Assembly (NCBI RefSeq): GCF_010731295.1
Contig: NZ_AP022579.1
Span: forward strand, 1,922,001-1,986,000
Source: Mycolicibacterium boenickei
GTDB lineage: Bacteria > Actinomycetota > Actinomycetes > Mycobacteriales > Mycobacteriaceae
Reading direction: 5' to 3'
DNA: 64,000 nucleotides
This document shows positions 40,382 to 51,645 of the stretch, piece by piece. The position numbers and the translations under genes are program-made. The notes below the pieces were generated by a model. It did not search any database. It was not told the origin of the DNA and saw only the letters and a program-made list of their open reading frames with translations. Numbering within the stretch: position 1 is the first letter of the stretch; each line of letters starts with the position of its first letter.

Positions 40382-43255
40382 ATGCCTGAGCGCACCGCAA
40401 AAGTCAACGACGTCAACTCTTTTCGCGACAGACACATCGGCCCCGACCAGGCGGGCGAGCGGCACATGCTCGGCGTTCTGGGGTTCGCAACCACCGATGA
40501 GCTGATCGACAGCGCGGTGCCGCAGCAGATCCGCTGCCCTGAGGGCCTGCGACTGCCCGCGGCCCGGTCCGAGCAGGAGGTGCTGGCGGTGCTGCGCGAA
40601 CTGGCCGACCGCAATCAACCGCGGATCCAGATGATCGGCCTGGGGTACTCCGACACCATCACACCGGCCGTCCTGCGCCGCAACATGCTCGAATCGCCCG
40701 CCTGGTACACCGCCTACACGCCGTACCAACCGGAGATCTCGCAGGGCCGGCTCGAAGCGCTGCTCACCTTCCAGACGCTGATCGAGGACCTCACCGCACT
40801 GCCGGTGGCCGGCGCCTCGCTGCTCGACGAGGCCACAGCGGTGATGGAAGCGGTGCTGCTGATGCGACGGGCCAACAAGGCGGTGCCCTCCAACCGCGTG
40901 ATCCTGGACGCCGACTGCCTGCCGCAGACCCTCGCGGTGGTGCGTGGGCGGGCTGAGGCCGTCGGGGTCGAGGTCGTGGTCGCCGATCTGACCGACGCGC
41001 TGCCGGACGGCGACGCGTTCGGCATCGTGTTCCAGTCTCCGGGCGCCAGCGGTGTGGTCCGCGACCTCGCCCCGCTCGTCGCCGCGGCACGCGAGCGCGG
41101 CATGCTCACCACGGTCGCCGCCGACCTGCTGTCGCTGACCCTGATCGCGGCCCCCGGTGAGCAGGGCGCCGACATCGCCGTGGGTTCGGCCCAGCGGTTC
41201 GGTGTGCCGCTGTTCTTCGGCGGGCCCCACGCCGGCTACATGGCGGTGCGGTCCGGGCTCGAGCGCATGCTGCCCGGGCGCCTGGTCGGCGTCTCGGTCG
41301 ACGTCGACGGCAAGCCCGCCTACCGGCTCGCCCTGCAGACCCGTGAGCAGCACATCCGCCGGGACAAGGCGACCAGCAACATCTGTACCGCGCAGGCACT
41401 GCTGGCCAACGTCGCCGCCATGTACGCCGTCTACCACGGACCGGATGGATTGCGCGCCATCGCAACTCGTGTGCACCGGCACGCCGTCGCGCTGGCCGAC
41501 GGCCTGCGGGCGGCGGGTCGCGAGGTCGTCCACGACCGGTTCTTCGACACCGTGCAGGTGCGTACCCCAGGCACCGCCCACGAGATCGTGGCGGCCGCCG
41601 ACGCCGCAGGCATCAACCTGCGACTGGTCGACGCCGACCATGTCGGCATCGCCTGCGACGAGTGCACCACCGACGAGATCGTGGCGCGGGTGCTCGATGT
41701 GTTCGGCGCCGTTCCGGCGGCGGCCGACCCTCCGGCTGCGCTGCCCGCCGATCTGCTGCGCACATCGGAGTTCCTGCAGCACCCGGTGTTTCACACACAC
41801 CGGTCCGAGACGGCGATGCTGCGTTTCCTGCGAGAACTCTCCGACCGGGACCTGGCGCTCGACCGCACCATGATCCCGCTCGGGTCCTGCACCATGAAGC
41901 TCAACGCCGCCGCCGAGATGGAACCGATCAGCTGGCCCGGTTTCGCCGGCATCCACCCGTACGCCCCGGCCGAGCAGACCGCCGGCTACCGCGAGCTGGT
42001 CGGCAATCTGGAAGCCTGGCTGTCCGAGATCACGGGCTACGACCGGGTTTCGTTGCAGCCCAACGCCGGGTCTCAGGGTGAGCTCGCGGGACTGCTGGCC
42101 ATCAACGCCTACCACCGGTCACGTGGCGAGAACCACCGCGACATCTGCCTCATCCCGCAGTCGGCACACGGCACCAACGCAGCCTCGGCGGTCCTGGCCG
42201 GAATGCGGGTGGTCGTGGTGAAGACAGCCGCCAACGGCAACATCGACCACGACGACCTGGAGGCCAAGCTCGCCGACCACGACGGCAACGTCGCCGCGAT
42301 CATGCTCACCTACCCGTCCACCCACGGCGTGTACGAGACCGACGTCCGCACGGTGTGCGAGCTGGTCCACCGCGCCGGCGGGCAGGTCTACGTCGACGGC
42401 GCCAACCTGAATGCCCTTGTCGGGCTGGCCAAACCCGGTGAGTTCGGCGGCGACGTCTCGCACCTCAACCTGCACAAGACGTTCTGCATCCCCCACGGCG
42501 GCGGCGGTCCCGGCGTCGGGCCCGTCGCGGTCCGCGCCCACCTGGCACCGTTCCTCCCCGGTGACCCGTTGCAGGACGGCCCGGCGCCGGTGTCGGCGGC
42601 CAACTACGGATCGGCCGGCATTCTGCCGATCACCTGGGCCTACCTGGCACTCATGGGCCCGGACGGGTTGACCGCGGCCACCAAGGCCGCAGTGCTGGGC
42701 GCCAACTACCTGGCGACGTCACTGGCCGGGCACTATCCCGTGCTGTACACCGGGGAAACCGGGCTGGTCGCGCACGAGTGCATCCTCGACCTCCGGGAGA
42801 TCACCAAGCGCACCGGGGTGACCGCCGAGGACGTCGCAAAGCGGTTGATCGACTACGGTTTCCACGCCCCGACCCTGTCCTTCCCGGTCAGTGGAACGCT
42901 GATGGTCGAGCCCACCGAATCTGAGGACCTGGCCGAGCTGGACCGGTTCATCGAGGCGATGATCAACATCCACGACGAGATCAGCCGCGTCGGTTCGGGA
43001 GAGTGGGAGCTCGAACAGAGCCCACTGCGGCAGGCTCCGCACACCGCAGAGCAGGTCACCGGCGCCGAATGGACCCTGCCCTACAGCCGGCAGTACGCGG
43101 CGTATCCCGTTGCCTCCCTGCGACTCAACAAATACTGGCCCCCGGTCCGCCGCATCGATGGCGTACACGGGGACCGCAATCTCGCCTGCTCGTGCCCCGC
43201 ACCCGAGGCGTTCCAGACCGACATCGCCGACAGCCTTCAGGAGGTTTTCGCATGA
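40382..43255 (+). CDS. gcvP: glycine dehydrogenase (decarboxylating), P-protein
   Basis: 957 residues, single-chain P-protein. It decarboxylates glycine with PLP and transfers aminomethyl to the lipoyl group of GcvH. Typical start [10 protein letters not shown], mid-region [14 protein letters not shown], and PLP-binding Lys699 in [20 protein letters not shown] 40382 has GGAG 10 nt upstream; a GTG at 40328 is in frame but falls in the riboswitch tail. First gene of the riboswitch-controlled operon. The ATG of gcvT overlaps its stop. Confidence 0.96.
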   Translation: MPERTAKVNDVNSFRDRHIGPDQAGERHMLGVLGFATTDELIDSAVPQQIRCPEGLRLPAARSEQEVLAVLRELADRNQPRIQMIGLGYSDTITPAVLRRNMLESPAWYTAYTPYQPEISQGRLEALLTFQTLIEDLTALPVAGASLLDEATAVMEAVLLMRRANKAVPSNRVILDADCLPQTLAVVRGRAEAVGVEVVVADLTDALPDGDAFGIVFQSPGASGVVRDLAPLVAAARERGMLTTVAADLLSLTLIAAPGEQGADIAVGSAQRFGVPLFFGGPHAGYMAVRSGLERMLPGRLVGVSVDVDGKPAYRLALQTREQHIRRDKATSNICTAQALLANVAAMYAVYHGPDGLRAIATRVHRHAVALADGLRAAGREVVHDRFFDTVQVRTPGTAHEIVAAADAAGINLRLVDADHVGIACDECTTDEIVARVLDVFGAVPAAADPPAALPADLLRTSEFLQHPVFHTHRSETAMLRFLRELSDRDLALDRTMIPLGSCTMKLNAAAEMEPISWPGFAGIHPYAPAEQTAGYRELVGNLEAWLSEITGYDRVSLQPNAGSQGELAGLLAINAYHRSRGENHRDICLIPQSAHGTNAASAVLAGMRVVVVKTAANGNIDHDDLEAKLADHDGNVAAIMLTYPSTHGVYETDVRTVCELVHRAGGQVYVDGANLNALVGLAKPGEFGGDVSHLNLHKTFCIPHGGGGPGVGPVAVRAHLAPFLPGDPLQDGPAPVSAANYGSAGILPITWAYLALMGPDGLTAATKAAVLGANYLATSLAGHYPVLYTGETGLVAHECILDLREITKRTGVTAEDVAKRLIDYGFHAPTLSFPVSGTLMVEPTESEDLAELDRFIEAMINIHDEISRVGSGEWELEQSPLRQAPHTAEQVTGAEWTLPYSRQYAAYPVASLRLNKYWPPVRRIDGVHGDRNLACSCPAPEAFQTDIADSLQEVFA

Positions 43256-44364
43256 CCGACAACAACACCCCGGCATCGCCGCTGCTCGACGAACATCGGG
43301 GGCTGGGCGCCGCGTTCACCGACTTCGCCGGCTGGGCAATGCCGCTGAAGTACGGCAGTGAACTGGCCGAGCACAAGGCGGTCCGGGAGACCGCCGGGCT
43401 GTTCGACCTGTCCCACATGGGCGAAATCTCGATCACCGGGCCGCAGGCCGCCGACGCCCTGGACTTCGCGTTGGTGGGCGAGGCCTCCAAGATCGGCCTC
43501 GGCCGGGCCAAGTACTCGCTGATGTGCGACGCCGACGGCGGGGTGATCGACGACCTGGTGGTGTACCGGCTCACGGACGAGCACTTTCTGGTGGTCGCCA
43601 ACGCCGCGAACGCACCGGTGGTGGCCCGGGAATTGGTCAGTCGGGCAGCGCAGTTCGATGCCAATGTCGACGACCAGTCCACGAGCACCGCGCTGATCGC
43701 CGTTCAGGGCCCCGCTTCCGAAGCCATCGTGCGCACGTTGGTGCCCGAGGACCAGCGTGCAGCGGTCACCGAACTCAAGTACTACGCGGTGACCGAGGCT
43801 CAGGTCGACGGCATCGATGTGCTGCTGGCCCGCACCGGGTACACCGGCGAGGACGGCTTCGAACTCTATGTGCCGAACGCGCAAGCCGTCGCCCTGTGGC
43901 GAACCCTGCTGGCCGCCACCACCGAGGCCGGCGGGTTGCCGGCCGGCCTGGCCTGCCGCGACACACTGCGACTGGAAGCCGGGATGGCGCTCTACGGGCA
44001 TGAACTCACCCGCGAGCTCAACCCGTATGCGGCCGGACTGGGCAAGGTTGTCCGACTGGGCAAGGAATTCGTCGGACGTGAGGCGCTGCAAGGGCTTTCC
44101 GAGCAGCCGATCTCACGCGTCCTGGTCGGGCTGAAGGGCGCCACCCGCCGGGCGGCCCGAGCCGGCTACGCCGTCGAGAACGCCGACGGAAGCCAGGTGG
44201 GAACCGTGACGTCGGGCGCGCTGTCGCCGACCCTTGGTTACCCGATCGCGCTGGCCTACCTCGACACGAGCCTGGCCGAACCAGGAACCGTGCTGCAGGT
44301 CGACATCCGCGGCAACAAAGAACAGTTCGAAGTCACCCCGGCCCCGTTCTACCGCCGCAGCTGA
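43252..44364 (+). CDS. gcvT: aminomethyltransferase, T-protein
   Basis: 370 residues. It takes the aminomethyl group from lipoylated GcvH, releases ammonia and forms 5,10-methylene-tetrahydrofolate. The start [25 protein letters not shown], the SHMGEISI segment, [16 protein letters not shown] and [21 protein letters not shown] are family hallmarks. ATG overlaps the gcvP stop (ATGA), so translation is coupled. Confidence 0.95.
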   Translation: MTDNNTPASPLLDEHRGLGAAFTDFAGWAMPLKYGSELAEHKAVRETAGLFDLSHMGEISITGPQAADALDFALVGEASKIGLGRAKYSLMCDADGGVIDDLVVYRLTDEHFLVVANAANAPVVARELVSRAAQFDANVDDQSTSTALIAVQGPASEAIVRTLVPEDQRAAVTELKYYAVTEAQVDGIDVLLARTGYTGEDGFELYVPNAQAVALWRTLLAATTEAGGLPAGLACRDTLRLEAGMALYGHELTRELNPYAAGLGKVVRLGKEFVGREALQGLSEQPISRVLVGLKGATRRAARAGYAVENADGSQVGTVTSGALSPTLGYPIALAYLDTSLAEPGTVLQVDIRGNKEQFEVTPAPFYRRS

Positions 44365-44377
44365 AAGGACCCCAGAC

Positions 44378-44776
44378 ATGACGAATCAGACCATCCCCGA
44401 TGACCGTAGCTACACCGAAGAACACGAATGGGTGCTGATCGCACCGGGCGCTGCCTTGCCGGACACCCCGGTGCGCGTCGGCATCACCTCGGTCGCGGCC
44501 GCGGCACTCGGTGACCTGGTGTACCTCGACCTTCCCGAGGTTGGCTCCGACATCGTCGCGGGCGAGACCTGCGGTGAGGTGGAATCCACCAAGACCGTCT
44601 CAGAGCTGTATCCACCGGTCAGCGGGACCGTCACGGCGGTCAACACCGCGGCCGTCGACGATCCCGCCCTGGTCACCTCCGACCCGTACGGCGAGGGCTG
44701 GCTGTTCGAGGTCCAGGCCACCGCGGCCGGAAACCTGCTGACCGCTGCCGAATACACCGAGAAGAGCGAGGCCTAG
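44378..44776 (+). CDS. gcvH: glycine cleavage system H-protein
   Basis: 132 residues, the lipoyl carrier. HEWVLI start motif, [22 protein letters not shown], and lipoylation Lys72 in [22 protein letters not shown] precedes the ATG. It lies 13 nt after gcvT and 2 nt before glyA. Its lipoyl group may be supplied by the LipA encoded two genes further down. Confidence 0.95.
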   Translation: MTNQTIPDDRSYTEEHEWVLIAPGAALPDTPVRVGITSVAAAALGDLVYLDLPEVGSDIVAGETCGEVESTKTVSELYPPVSGTVTAVNTAAVDDPALVTSDPYGEGWLFEVQATAAGNLLTAAEYTEKSEA

Positions 44777-44778
44777 AC

Positions 44779-46047
44779 ATGAGCATCCTCGACGAACGTC
44801 TCGCCGACTTCGACCCTGAGATCTTCTCGGCGATCGGCGACGAACTGCACCGGCAGCGGCTGGGCCTGGAGATGATCGCCTCGGAGAACCACGCGCCGCT
44901 GGCGGTCATGCAGGCCCAGGGCTCGGTGCTGACCAACAAGTACGCCGAAGGCTATCCGGGCCGGCGCTACTACGGCGGTTGCGAACACATCGACGTGGTC
45001 GAACGGCTGGCCATCGACCGGGTGAAGTCGTTGTTCGGCGCCGAATTCGCCAACGTCCAACCGCATTCGGGTGCCCAGGCCAATGCGGCGGTGATGCACG
45101 CACTGATCAAACCGGGCGACACGATCCTCGGCCTGTCCCTGGACTGCGGCGGACACCTGACCCACGGCATGCGGTTGAACTTTTCCGGCAAGCTCTACAA
45201 CGTCGCCGCCTACGGGGTGTCGAAAGAGGACTACCTCATCGACATGGGCGCCGTCGCCGACGCGGCGCGAGAGCACAAGCCGCAGTTGATCATCGCCGGT
45301 TGGTCGGCCTACCCGCGCCAGCTGGACTTCGCCCGCTTCCGTGAGATCGCCGACGAGGTCGGTGCCTACCTGATGGTCGATATGGCGCACTTCGCGGGAC
45401 TGGTCGCGGCCGGTCTGCACCCGTCGCCGGTGCCGCACGCCCACGTCGTCACCTCCACCACGCACAAGACCCTTGGCGGGCCCCGCGGTGGTGTCATCCT
45501 CACCAACGAGGCCGACATCGCGAAGAAGATCAACTCGGCGGTGTTCCCCGGCCAGCAGGGCGGGCCGCTGGAGCATGTGATCGCCGCCAAGGCAGTCGGT
45601 TTCAAGATGGCCGCGCAGCCGGAGTTCGCCGAACGTCAGCAGCGCGTCCTGCGCGGCGCGCGAATCCTTGCGGAACGGCTGAGCCGGCCTGACGTCAAGG
45701 ACGCCGGGATCACCGTCCTGACCGGTGGCACCGATGTGCACCTGGTTCTGGTCGATCTGCGCAACGCCGCCATCGACGGGCAGCAGGCCGAGGACCGGCT
45801 CGAGGCCGTCGGGATCACGGTCAACCGCAACGCGGTTCCGTTCGACCCGCGTCCGCCGATGGTCACCTCCGGGCTCCGGATCGGCACCCCGGCGCTGGCC
45901 GCCCGCGGGTTCGGCGACGCGGAGTTCGCGCGCGTCGCCGACGTCATCGCCGCCGCGCTGATCGCGGATCGGGAGGCGGACACCGAAGAGCTTGCGGCGC
46001 AGGTGCGTACGCTGGCCGAACAGTTCCCGCTGTATCCGGAGCTGTAG
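44779..46047 (+). CDS. glyA: serine hydroxymethyltransferase
   Basis: 422 residues. It converts glycine plus methylene-tetrahydrofolate to serine. PLP Lys230 in [14 protein letters not shown], the start LEMIASENH, the [14 protein letters not shown] and [12 protein letters not shown] motifs. It is probably a second, catabolic copy besides the housekeeping glyA, because it sits inside the glycine operon (inference). Start 2 nt after gcvH. Confidence 0.95.
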   Translation: MSILDERLADFDPEIFSAIGDELHRQRLGLEMIASENHAPLAVMQAQGSVLTNKYAEGYPGRRYYGGCEHIDVVERLAIDRVKSLFGAEFANVQPHSGAQANAAVMHALIKPGDTILGLSLDCGGHLTHGMRLNFSGKLYNVAAYGVSKEDYLIDMGAVADAAREHKPQLIIAGWSAYPRQLDFARFREIADEVGAYLMVDMAHFAGLVAAGLHPSPVPHAHVVTSTTHKTLGGPRGGVILTNEADIAKKINSAVFPGQQGGPLEHVIAAKAVGFKMAAQPEFAERQQRVLRGARILAERLSRPDVKDAGITVLTGGTDVHLVLVDLRNAAIDGQQAEDRLEAVGITVNRNAVPFDPRPPMVTSGLRIGTPALAARGFGDAEFARVADVIAAALIADREADTEELAAQVRTLAEQFPLYPEL

Positions 46048-46049
46048 CC

Positions 46050-47435
46050 ATGGCGGTCAGCGTGTTCGACCTGTTCTCGGTGGGCATCGGCCCGTCGAGC
46101 TCACACACCGTCGGCCCGATGCGGGCGGCCGGAATGTTCGTCGACGAACTCCTCGGTCGTGACATGGTCGATCACGTCGGCGAGGTCCGGGTGGATCTGT
46201 TCGGCTCGCTGGCGGCGACCGGGGCCGGGCACGGCACGATGCCGGCCATCCTGCTGGGTCTCGAAGGCTACCGGCCCGAGACGATCGAGACCGACGAGAT
46301 GGAGCGGCGGCTGGCGACCATCCGTGCCGACGGGAAAATCCTGTTGGCCGGGCGGACCGTCATCGCGCTGACCGAATCCGACATGAATCTGCAACCGAGT
46401 CGCCGGCTCGACCAGCACCCGAACGCCATGACGCTGACGGCGTTTTCGGCCTGCGGTGATGTCGTCTACCGCGAGACGTACTTCTCGGTCGGTGGAGGCT
46501 TCGTCGTCACCGAAACCTCGCCCGCTTCAGCCGACGGGGCGGAAGGCTGCGTCGACGGCTCGTTCCGCTCCGCCGCCGAGCTCCTAGCGCTGACCGAGCG
46601 GGACGGGCTGTCGGTCAGCCAGGCGATGATGCGGCAGGAGTGCGTGAACCGAAGCGAAGCCGAGGTTCGGGAACGCCTGCTGCACATCCGCGACGTCATG
46701 GTCGCCTGCCAGGCCAACGGGATGTCGCGCGACGGCTACCTGCCCGGCAACCTGCAGGTCCGCCGTCGGGCCAGGGACTGGTTCGTGCGGCTCGATGCCG
46801 AAGACCCGCAGCGTGATCCGGCCTTCGCCGAGGACTGGGTGAACCTGGTGGCGCTCGCGGTAAACGAGGAGAACGCGTCGGGCGGCCGGATCGTGACCGC
46901 GCCGACCAACGGCGCGGCCGGGATCATCCCGGCTGTCCTGCACTACGCGTTGCGCTACACCCCGGCCGGCATCGCCGACCCGGACGACACCACCATCCGC
47001 TTCCTGCTGACCGCAGGCGCCATCGGTTCGCTCTACAAGGAGCGGGCTTCCATCTCGGGTGCGGAGGTGGGCTGCCAGGGTGAGGTCGGCTCGGCGGCGT
47101 CGATGGCCGCCGGAGGCCTGGCCGAGATCCTGGGTGGTACACCGCAACAGGTGGAGAACGCTGCCGAGATCGCCATGGAGCACAGCCTCGGCCTCACCTG
47201 CGATCCGATCGGCGGCCTGGTGCAGATCCCGTGCATCGAACGCAACGCCATCTCGGCGGGCAAGGCGATCAACGCGGCCCGCATGGCGCTGCGCGGTGAC
47301 GGCACGCACCGGGTGAGCCTGGACCAGGTCATCGAGACCATGCGCGCCACGGGGATGGACATGAGCGCCAAGTACAAAGAGACATCCACGGGCGGGCTGG
47401 CGGTCAACGTCTCCGTCAACGTCGTCGAATGCTGA
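46050..47435 (+). CDS. sdaA: L-serine ammonia-lyase, iron-sulfur type
   Basis: 461 residues, single-chain bacterial L-serine dehydratase. It deaminates serine to pyruvate with a 4Fe-4S cluster. The [25 protein letters not shown] start and the [19 protein letters not shown] and [23 protein letters not shown] motifs carry the cluster cysteines. It finishes the route glycine to serine to pyruvate. Start 2 nt after glyA, and the stop region overlaps the next frame. Confidence 0.95.
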   Translation: MAVSVFDLFSVGIGPSSSHTVGPMRAAGMFVDELLGRDMVDHVGEVRVDLFGSLAATGAGHGTMPAILLGLEGYRPETIETDEMERRLATIRADGKILLAGRTVIALTESDMNLQPSRRLDQHPNAMTLTAFSACGDVVYRETYFSVGGGFVVTETSPASADGAEGCVDGSFRSAAELLALTERDGLSVSQAMMRQECVNRSEAEVRERLLHIRDVMVACQANGMSRDGYLPGNLQVRRRARDWFVRLDAEDPQRDPAFAEDWVNLVALAVNEENASGGRIVTAPTNGAAGIIPAVLHYALRYTPAGIADPDDTTIRFLLTAGAIGSLYKERASISGAEVGCQGEVGSAASMAAGGLAEILGGTPQQVENAAEIAMEHSLGLTCDPIGGLVQIPCIERNAISAGKAINAARMALRGDGTHRVSLDQVIETMRATGMDMSAKYKETSTGGLAVNVSVNVVEC

Positions 47436-47440
47436 GGGAT

Positions 47441-48382
47441 ATGACCGTCACCCCGGAAGGCCGCCGGCTCCTGCGCCTGGAGGTCCGCAACGCGCAGACC
47501 CCCGTGGAGCGCAAACCGGCCTGGATGAAGACCCAACTGCGAACCGGGCCCGAGTACCGGGAGGTCAGGGCGCTCGTGGAGCGCAACGACCTGCACACGG
47601 TGTGCCAGGAAGCGGGCTGCCCCAACATCTTCGAATGCTGGGAATCCCGGGAGGCCACCTTCCTGATCGGTGGGGACCAGTGCACCCGGCGCTGCGATTT
47701 CTGCCAGATCGCCACCGGTCGTCCCGACCCGTTGGACCGCGATGAACCGCGGCGGGTGGCCGAGTCGGTGGCACAGATGCAGCTGCGCTACGCGACCGTC
47801 ACCGGGGTGGCGCGTGACGACCTCGCCGACGGCGGTGCCTGGCTGTACGCCGAGACCGTGCGCCAGATCCATACGGCTTGCCCGGACACCGGCGTCGAAC
47901 TGCTGATCCCGGATTTCACCGGTACGCCAGAACAGCTCGACGAAGTGTTCGACGCGGCGCCGGAAGTGCTCGCGCACAACCTCGAAACGGTGCCGCGCAT
48001 CTTCCGGCGCATCCGGCCGGGCTTCGACTACGAACGCTCACTCGCCGTGATCGAGCGGGCCCGCAGTCAAGGCCTGATCACCAAGTCGAACCTGATCCTC
48101 GGGATGGGGGAGACCACCGACGAGATCGTCACCGCCCTGCGGGATCTACACGTTGCCGGCTGCCGGCTGATCACCATCACCCAATACCTGCGGCCCACGC
48201 CGCGGCATCACCCCATCGAACGCTGGGTCACTCCAGAGGAATTCGCCGAGCTCGACAGTGTTGCCCGTGAGATCGGCTTCCTCGGGGTGATGTCCGGCCC
48301 GCTGGTCCGCTCGTCCTACCGGGCCGGGTGGCTCTACACCCAGGCCCGCACCGCAATCGAACTTTCAAGGAGTCACTCGTGA
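47441..48382 (+). CDS. lipA: lipoyl synthase (gcv-operon copy)
   Basis: 313 residues, radical-SAM lipoyl synthase. Auxiliary cluster C55-x4-C60-x5-C66 ([12 protein letters not shown]), SAM cluster CTRRCDFC with C81, C85 and C88, and the C-terminal RSSYRAG motif with the serine ligand. It inserts sulfur into octanoyl-GcvH. Mycobacteria also have a housekeeping lipA next to lipB, so this looks like a dedicated second copy. ATG 47441 lies 5 nt after the sdaA stop; an ATG at 47429 overlaps sdaA. Confidence 0.93.
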   Translation: MTVTPEGRRLLRLEVRNAQTPVERKPAWMKTQLRTGPEYREVRALVERNDLHTVCQEAGCPNIFECWESREATFLIGGDQCTRRCDFCQIATGRPDPLDRDEPRRVAESVAQMQLRYATVTGVARDDLADGGAWLYAETVRQIHTACPDTGVELLIPDFTGTPEQLDEVFDAAPEVLAHNLETVPRIFRRIRPGFDYERSLAVIERARSQGLITKSNLILGMGETTDEIVTALRDLHVAGCRLITITQYLRPTPRHHPIERWVTPEEFAELDSVAREIGFLGVMSGPLVRSSYRAGWLYTQARTAIELSRSHS

Positions 48383-49746
48383 ATACAGCAGATGTCGTCA
48401 TCCTGGGCGGCGGGCCGGGCGGATATGCCGCCGCGATCCGCGCGTCGCAGCTCGGGCTGTCTGTGGTCCTGATCGACGAGGCCCAGGTGGGCGGCACCTG
48501 CCTGCACCGCGGATGTATCCCGACCAAGGCGCTGCTGCACGCGGCCGAGGTCGCCGATTCCGCACGCACCGCAGCGCAATTCGGGATCAACGCGACTTTC
48601 GACGGCGTCGACCCGGAGAAGCTGCACGCGTTCAAGAACACTGTGGTGTCACGCCTGCACAAGGGACTGTCCGGGCTGATCGAGGCCTTGGGCATCACCG
48701 TCGTCAACGGCCGCGGCCGGCTCACCGGGCCGACCACCGTCGAGGTCGACGGCACCACCATCAGCGGCAAGTCGATCGTGCTGGCCACTGGATCGGCACC
48801 GAAACTGCCCGGGCTCATCACGGCCTCCGACCGGGTGCTCACCAGCGACCAGGCCCTGGAACTGCAGACCATCCCCGAATCGGCGATCATCCTCGGCGGC
48901 GGCGTGATCGGCGTCGAGTTCGCCAGTCTCTGGGCATCCTTCGGCACCAAGGTGACCATCGTCGAGGCGCTGCCACGGCTGGTGCCCAACGAAGACGCCG
49001 CCGTCTCTGCCTATCTGGAGCGGCTGTTCCGCCGTCGCCGTATCACCGCCAAGACCGGAGCCCGCGTCACCGCGGTCGCCACCGACGCCGACGATGTGCG
49101 CGTGACCCTGGAATCGGGCGACGAGTTGTCCGCCGATGTGCTGCTGGTCGCCGTCGGCCGGGCGCCGCGTACTGCCGGCCTCGGGCTCGAGGAGGCCGGC
49201 GTTGCCCTCGAAAGCGGGTTCGTGGTGACGGACGACGCGCTGCGCACCAGCGTGCCGAGCGTGTACGCGATCGGCGACATCGTCGGTGGACTCCAGTTGG
49301 CGCACCGCGCCTTTCAGCAGGGCATCTTCGTCGCCGAGCAGATCGCCGGACGCAACCCCGAGCCGGTCTCGGACCTCGGTATCCCTCGGGTCACGTACTG
49401 CAACCCGGAGATCGCCTCGGTGGGGCTCACCGAGGAGGCGGCGCGGGAACGCTACGGCGACGGCGTCGAAACCGTCACCTATGACCTGGCCGGCAACGGG
49501 CGCAGCCAGATCCTCAAGGCCTCCGGTGCGATCAAGCTCGTCGTCGACCCGGCCGGCGCGGTCGCAGGAGTTCACATGATCGGCCACGGTGTCTCGGAAC
49601 TCATCGGTGAGGCTCAGATGCTGTACAACCTGGGCGTCAAGGCCGACGAGGCCGCGCGATTCGTGCACGCCCACCCCACCCAGAACGAGGCGCTGGGTGA
49701 GGCGTTGATGGCGGTGTCCGGCGCGCCGCTTCACCTGCACGGGTAA
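48379..49746 (+). CDS. lpd: dihydrolipoamide dehydrogenase (L-protein)
   Basis: 455 residues, FAD flavoprotein that reoxidises the lipoyl group. GGGPGGY at 10-16, redox pair C41-x4-C46 in [16 protein letters not shown] site [19 protein letters not shown] site YAIGDIVGG, and catalytic His in [12 protein letters not shown] overlaps the lipA stop (GTGA). Last gene of the operon, giving it a full glycine cleavage set independent of other lipoyl-complex enzymes. Confidence 0.93.
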   Translation: MNTADVVILGGGPGGYAAAIRASQLGLSVVLIDEAQVGGTCLHRGCIPTKALLHAAEVADSARTAAQFGINATFDGVDPEKLHAFKNTVVSRLHKGLSGLIEALGITVVNGRGRLTGPTTVEVDGTTISGKSIVLATGSAPKLPGLITASDRVLTSDQALELQTIPESAIILGGGVIGVEFASLWASFGTKVTIVEALPRLVPNEDAAVSAYLERLFRRRRITAKTGARVTAVATDADDVRVTLESGDELSADVLLVAVGRAPRTAGLGLEEAGVALESGFVVTDDALRTSVPSVYAIGDIVGGLQLAHRAFQQGIFVAEQIAGRNPEPVSDLGIPRVTYCNPEIASVGLTEEAARERYGDGVETVTYDLAGNGRSQILKASGAIKLVVDPAGAVAGVHMIGHGVSELIGEAQMLYNLGVKADEAARFVHAHPTQNEALGEALMAVSGAPLHLHG

Positions 49747-49751
49747 CCCAG

Positions 49752-50053
49752 GCACCGCGAGCATGCGTGTCTGCTGCCCAACACACCGTGTTGTGGCAAC
49801 AGTTCGTGCACGCTCGCGCCGCATCAGGATGGCGAGCGTGCGCTGTAAGTGGTTATCGCGAGCCGGAGTCTGCCCCATGTGGGCGATCAACGACTCAACG
49901 ACAACGCCGAGGATTGCGGTCAGTGAGTATTTGACAGCAATCCTCGGCGTTGTGGCGGTCAGTGTGCCCGCATGCCAATCGATAGCCGCGAGCGTGCGCA
50001 AAATGCCGACTGCGAGCGGAGTGTCGAGGGGCAGACACGCACGCTCGCGGTGC
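49752..50053. repeat. non-coding block with 23-bp outer inverted repeats and five decamer copies
   Basis: About 300 nt between the convergent lpd and creatininase genes, without a credible gene. The outer arms, 49752-49774 and 50031-50053, are 23 nt and match in inverted orientation with one mismatch. The decamer GCGAGCGTGC or its complement occurs at 49757 (one change), 49808, 49832, 49988 and 50039. A separate hairpin is centred at 49927. No target-site duplication was seen. Confidence 0.7.
49901..49953. terminator. perfect 17-bp hairpin, relative of the one at 6490
   Basis: ACAACGCCGAGGATTGC (49901-49917) pairs perfectly with GCAATCCTCGGCGTTGT (49937-49953) across a 19-nt loop containing TTTGACA. 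A terminator for lpd and/or the opposing creatininase gene is plausible. The TTGACAGCAATCC segment is shared with the hairpin after iniR. Confidence 0.6.
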
Positions 50054-50057
50054 GAAT

Positions 50058-50831
50058 CTAGCGGCGGCCTGCGAACTCCTCGTCGAGGATGGTCACGAGC
50101 CGGTCGACCATCCACTCAGTGAGCATCTTGCCCTTCTCGGCGGTCGCCGCCTCGGGGGATGCCAATACTCCGCTGGCCGTGGACATCCGGGTGTCGATCG
50201 GCAGCACGTCGTGGTTGACGACGCGTTCGGGAGCATCGGCCTTGATGTGCTCGGTCCGCACCAGGTGCGGTGCGTGGTGCAGCAGCAGTGAGGTTTCGAT
50301 GACGGCCGCGTGCTCCAAGGCCAGGCCGGGGAAGCCCTCGGGCCAGATGGCCTGCTGACGCTCCTCGGTGAAATCGGGGTTGGCGTCCTCCATCACCAGG
50401 ATCTTCAGTTCCGGGTGCTTCTCGGAGATCAGGAATGCGGGCTCGTAGATGAAGCCGCTGTTCTCGAAGTGCCAGTTGTACAGCACGATGTTGCGGAACC
50501 CGGCCCGCTTGAGCTCGCTGAGGATGTCTTCCAGCAGCGCGATGTAGGTGGTGGCCCGTAGCGACAGGGTGCCCGGAATATGCTGTCCGCCACCGCTGCC
50601 CGGGCGGCTGCGATAGCCGAACGGAACGAACTGGCCGACGACCAGGTCGGTGCGACGGCTGGCCTCTTCCAGCAGCTTCTCGGGGATGAGCCAGTCGGTG
50701 CACACCGGTAGGTGATGACCGTGCTGTTCGGTCGACCCGATGGGGATGGCCACCGGGATGTCGGCGCGGGCCGCCTCGGCGATCTCCGTCCAGGTCATGT
50801 CCCGGTACATCCGGGGCTGTTTCTCGGTCAT
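50058..50831 (-). CDS. creatininase-family amidohydrolase
   Basis: 257 residues, creatininase fold. Metal-binding motif IPIGSTEQHGHHLPVCTDWLI (Glu, His and Asp ligands), PFGYRSRPGSGGGQHIPGTLSL, NWHFENSGF and the Glu-rich ALEHAAVIETSLLLH. The family includes creatininase, MftE of the mycofactocin system and cyclic ketose/lactam hydrolases, so true creatininase activity is not assured. Third gene of a minus-strand unit after an epimerase and an SDR. ATG 50831 begins the conserved part; the upstream extension is not conserved. Confidence 0.8.
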   Translation of the reverse strand: MTEKQPRMYRDMTWTEIAEAARADIPVAIPIGSTEQHGHHLPVCTDWLIPEKLLEEASRRTDLVVGQFVPFGYRSRPGSGGGQHIPGTLSLRATTYIALLEDILSELKRAGFRNIVLYNWHFENSGFIYEPAFLISEKHPELKILVMEDANPDFTEERQQAIWPEGFPGLALEHAAVIETSLLLHHAPHLVRTEHIKADAPERVVNHDVLPIDTRMSTASGVLASPEAATAEKGKMLTEWMVDRLVTILDEEFAGRR

Positions 50832-50850
50832 TTGCGAAACTCCTTGATGC

Positions 50851-51645
50851 TCAGTGGGAAACGCCGACGTTTCCGGCGGGGATGCAGCTCGACCTCCCGC
50901 CGTCGACGACAAGATGGGTGCCGACGGCGTAGCTGGCCCGGTCGGACAACAGGAACACCACTGCCTCGGCGATCTCCTGTGGCTCGCCGAACCGTCCGGC
51001 GGCGACGCTGGAGGCGATTTCAGCGATCTCGGCCTCGGGGTCGGCGCTGTCCTCGAACTCGACCATGAGCAACGGGGTCCTGGTGGTGCCGGGGCACACC
51101 GAGTTCACCCGGATGCCCCAGGACACCAGTTCCGCTGCGGCACTGCGGGTCATCGCCACGATCGCGCCCTTGGTGGCGGTGTAGGCGACGAAGCCCGGCT
51201 GGCCCATGAGGGCGAGCTCGGAGCCGGTGTTGACGATGGAGCCCTTGCCTCGCGGCTGCATGACGCGAGCCGCCTCCCGCAGCACGTAGAACGAGCCGGC
51301 CACATTGATCGACATGAGATCGTCGAGGATCTCGTCGGTCGTCTCGACAAGCGGTGCGACACGGGAGATTCCGGCGTTGTTGAGCACCGCATCAATCGGA
51401 CCCAGCTCGTCCTCGACCTGATCGAACGCCGTGCGCACCGCAACCGAATCACGCACGTCGACGCTGACCGGCAGGGCGCGCCTGCCGTGTCCCTCGACCA
51501 GACGCACGGCTTCGGACAGATCATCCTGCGGCCGGGCCAGCAGAGCCACGTCGGCGCCCTCGCGGGCCAGGGTCGCGGCGGTGGCCAGCCCGATACCCGA
51601 TGAGGCCCCGCTCACCAGGGCAATCCGGTCCGTCATCTCACCCAT
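50851..51645 (-). CDS. short-chain dehydrogenase/reductase
   Basis: 264 residues, classical SDR. VSGASSGIGLATAATLA, LNNAGISR, SIVNTGSELALMG for the catalytic region, and YTATKGAIVAMTRSAA, ending in the VDGG loop (HLVVDGGRSSC). AGAGGA lies 7 nt before ATG 51645; ATG 51651 and ATG 51636 are alternatives. Its start overlaps the epimerase stop by a few nt. NAD-dependent oxidation of a sugar-like or polyol substrate is suggested by the neighbours only. Confidence 0.85.
   Translation of the reverse strand: MGEMTDRIALVSGASSGIGLATAATLAREGADVALLARPQDDLSEAVRLVEGHGRRALPVSVDVRDSVAVRTAFDQVEDELGPIDAVLNNAGISRVAPLVETTDEILDDLMSINVAGSFYVLREAARVMQPRGKGSIVNTGSELALMGQPGFVAYTATKGAIVAMTRSAAAELVSWGIRVNSVCPGTTRTPLLMVEFEDSADPEAEIAEIASSVAAGRFGEPQEIAEAVVFLLSDRASYAVGTHLVVDGGRSSCIPAGNVGVSH

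Noticed and set aside
40310..42115. 601-codon minus-strand frame opposite gcvP
   Set aside because: Antisense shadow, His/Gln/Arg-rich, overlapping the riboswitch and a highly conserved gene.
49755..50053. Insertion sequence remnant
   Set aside because: No transposase fragment and no target duplication, so kept only as an unexplained repeat block.
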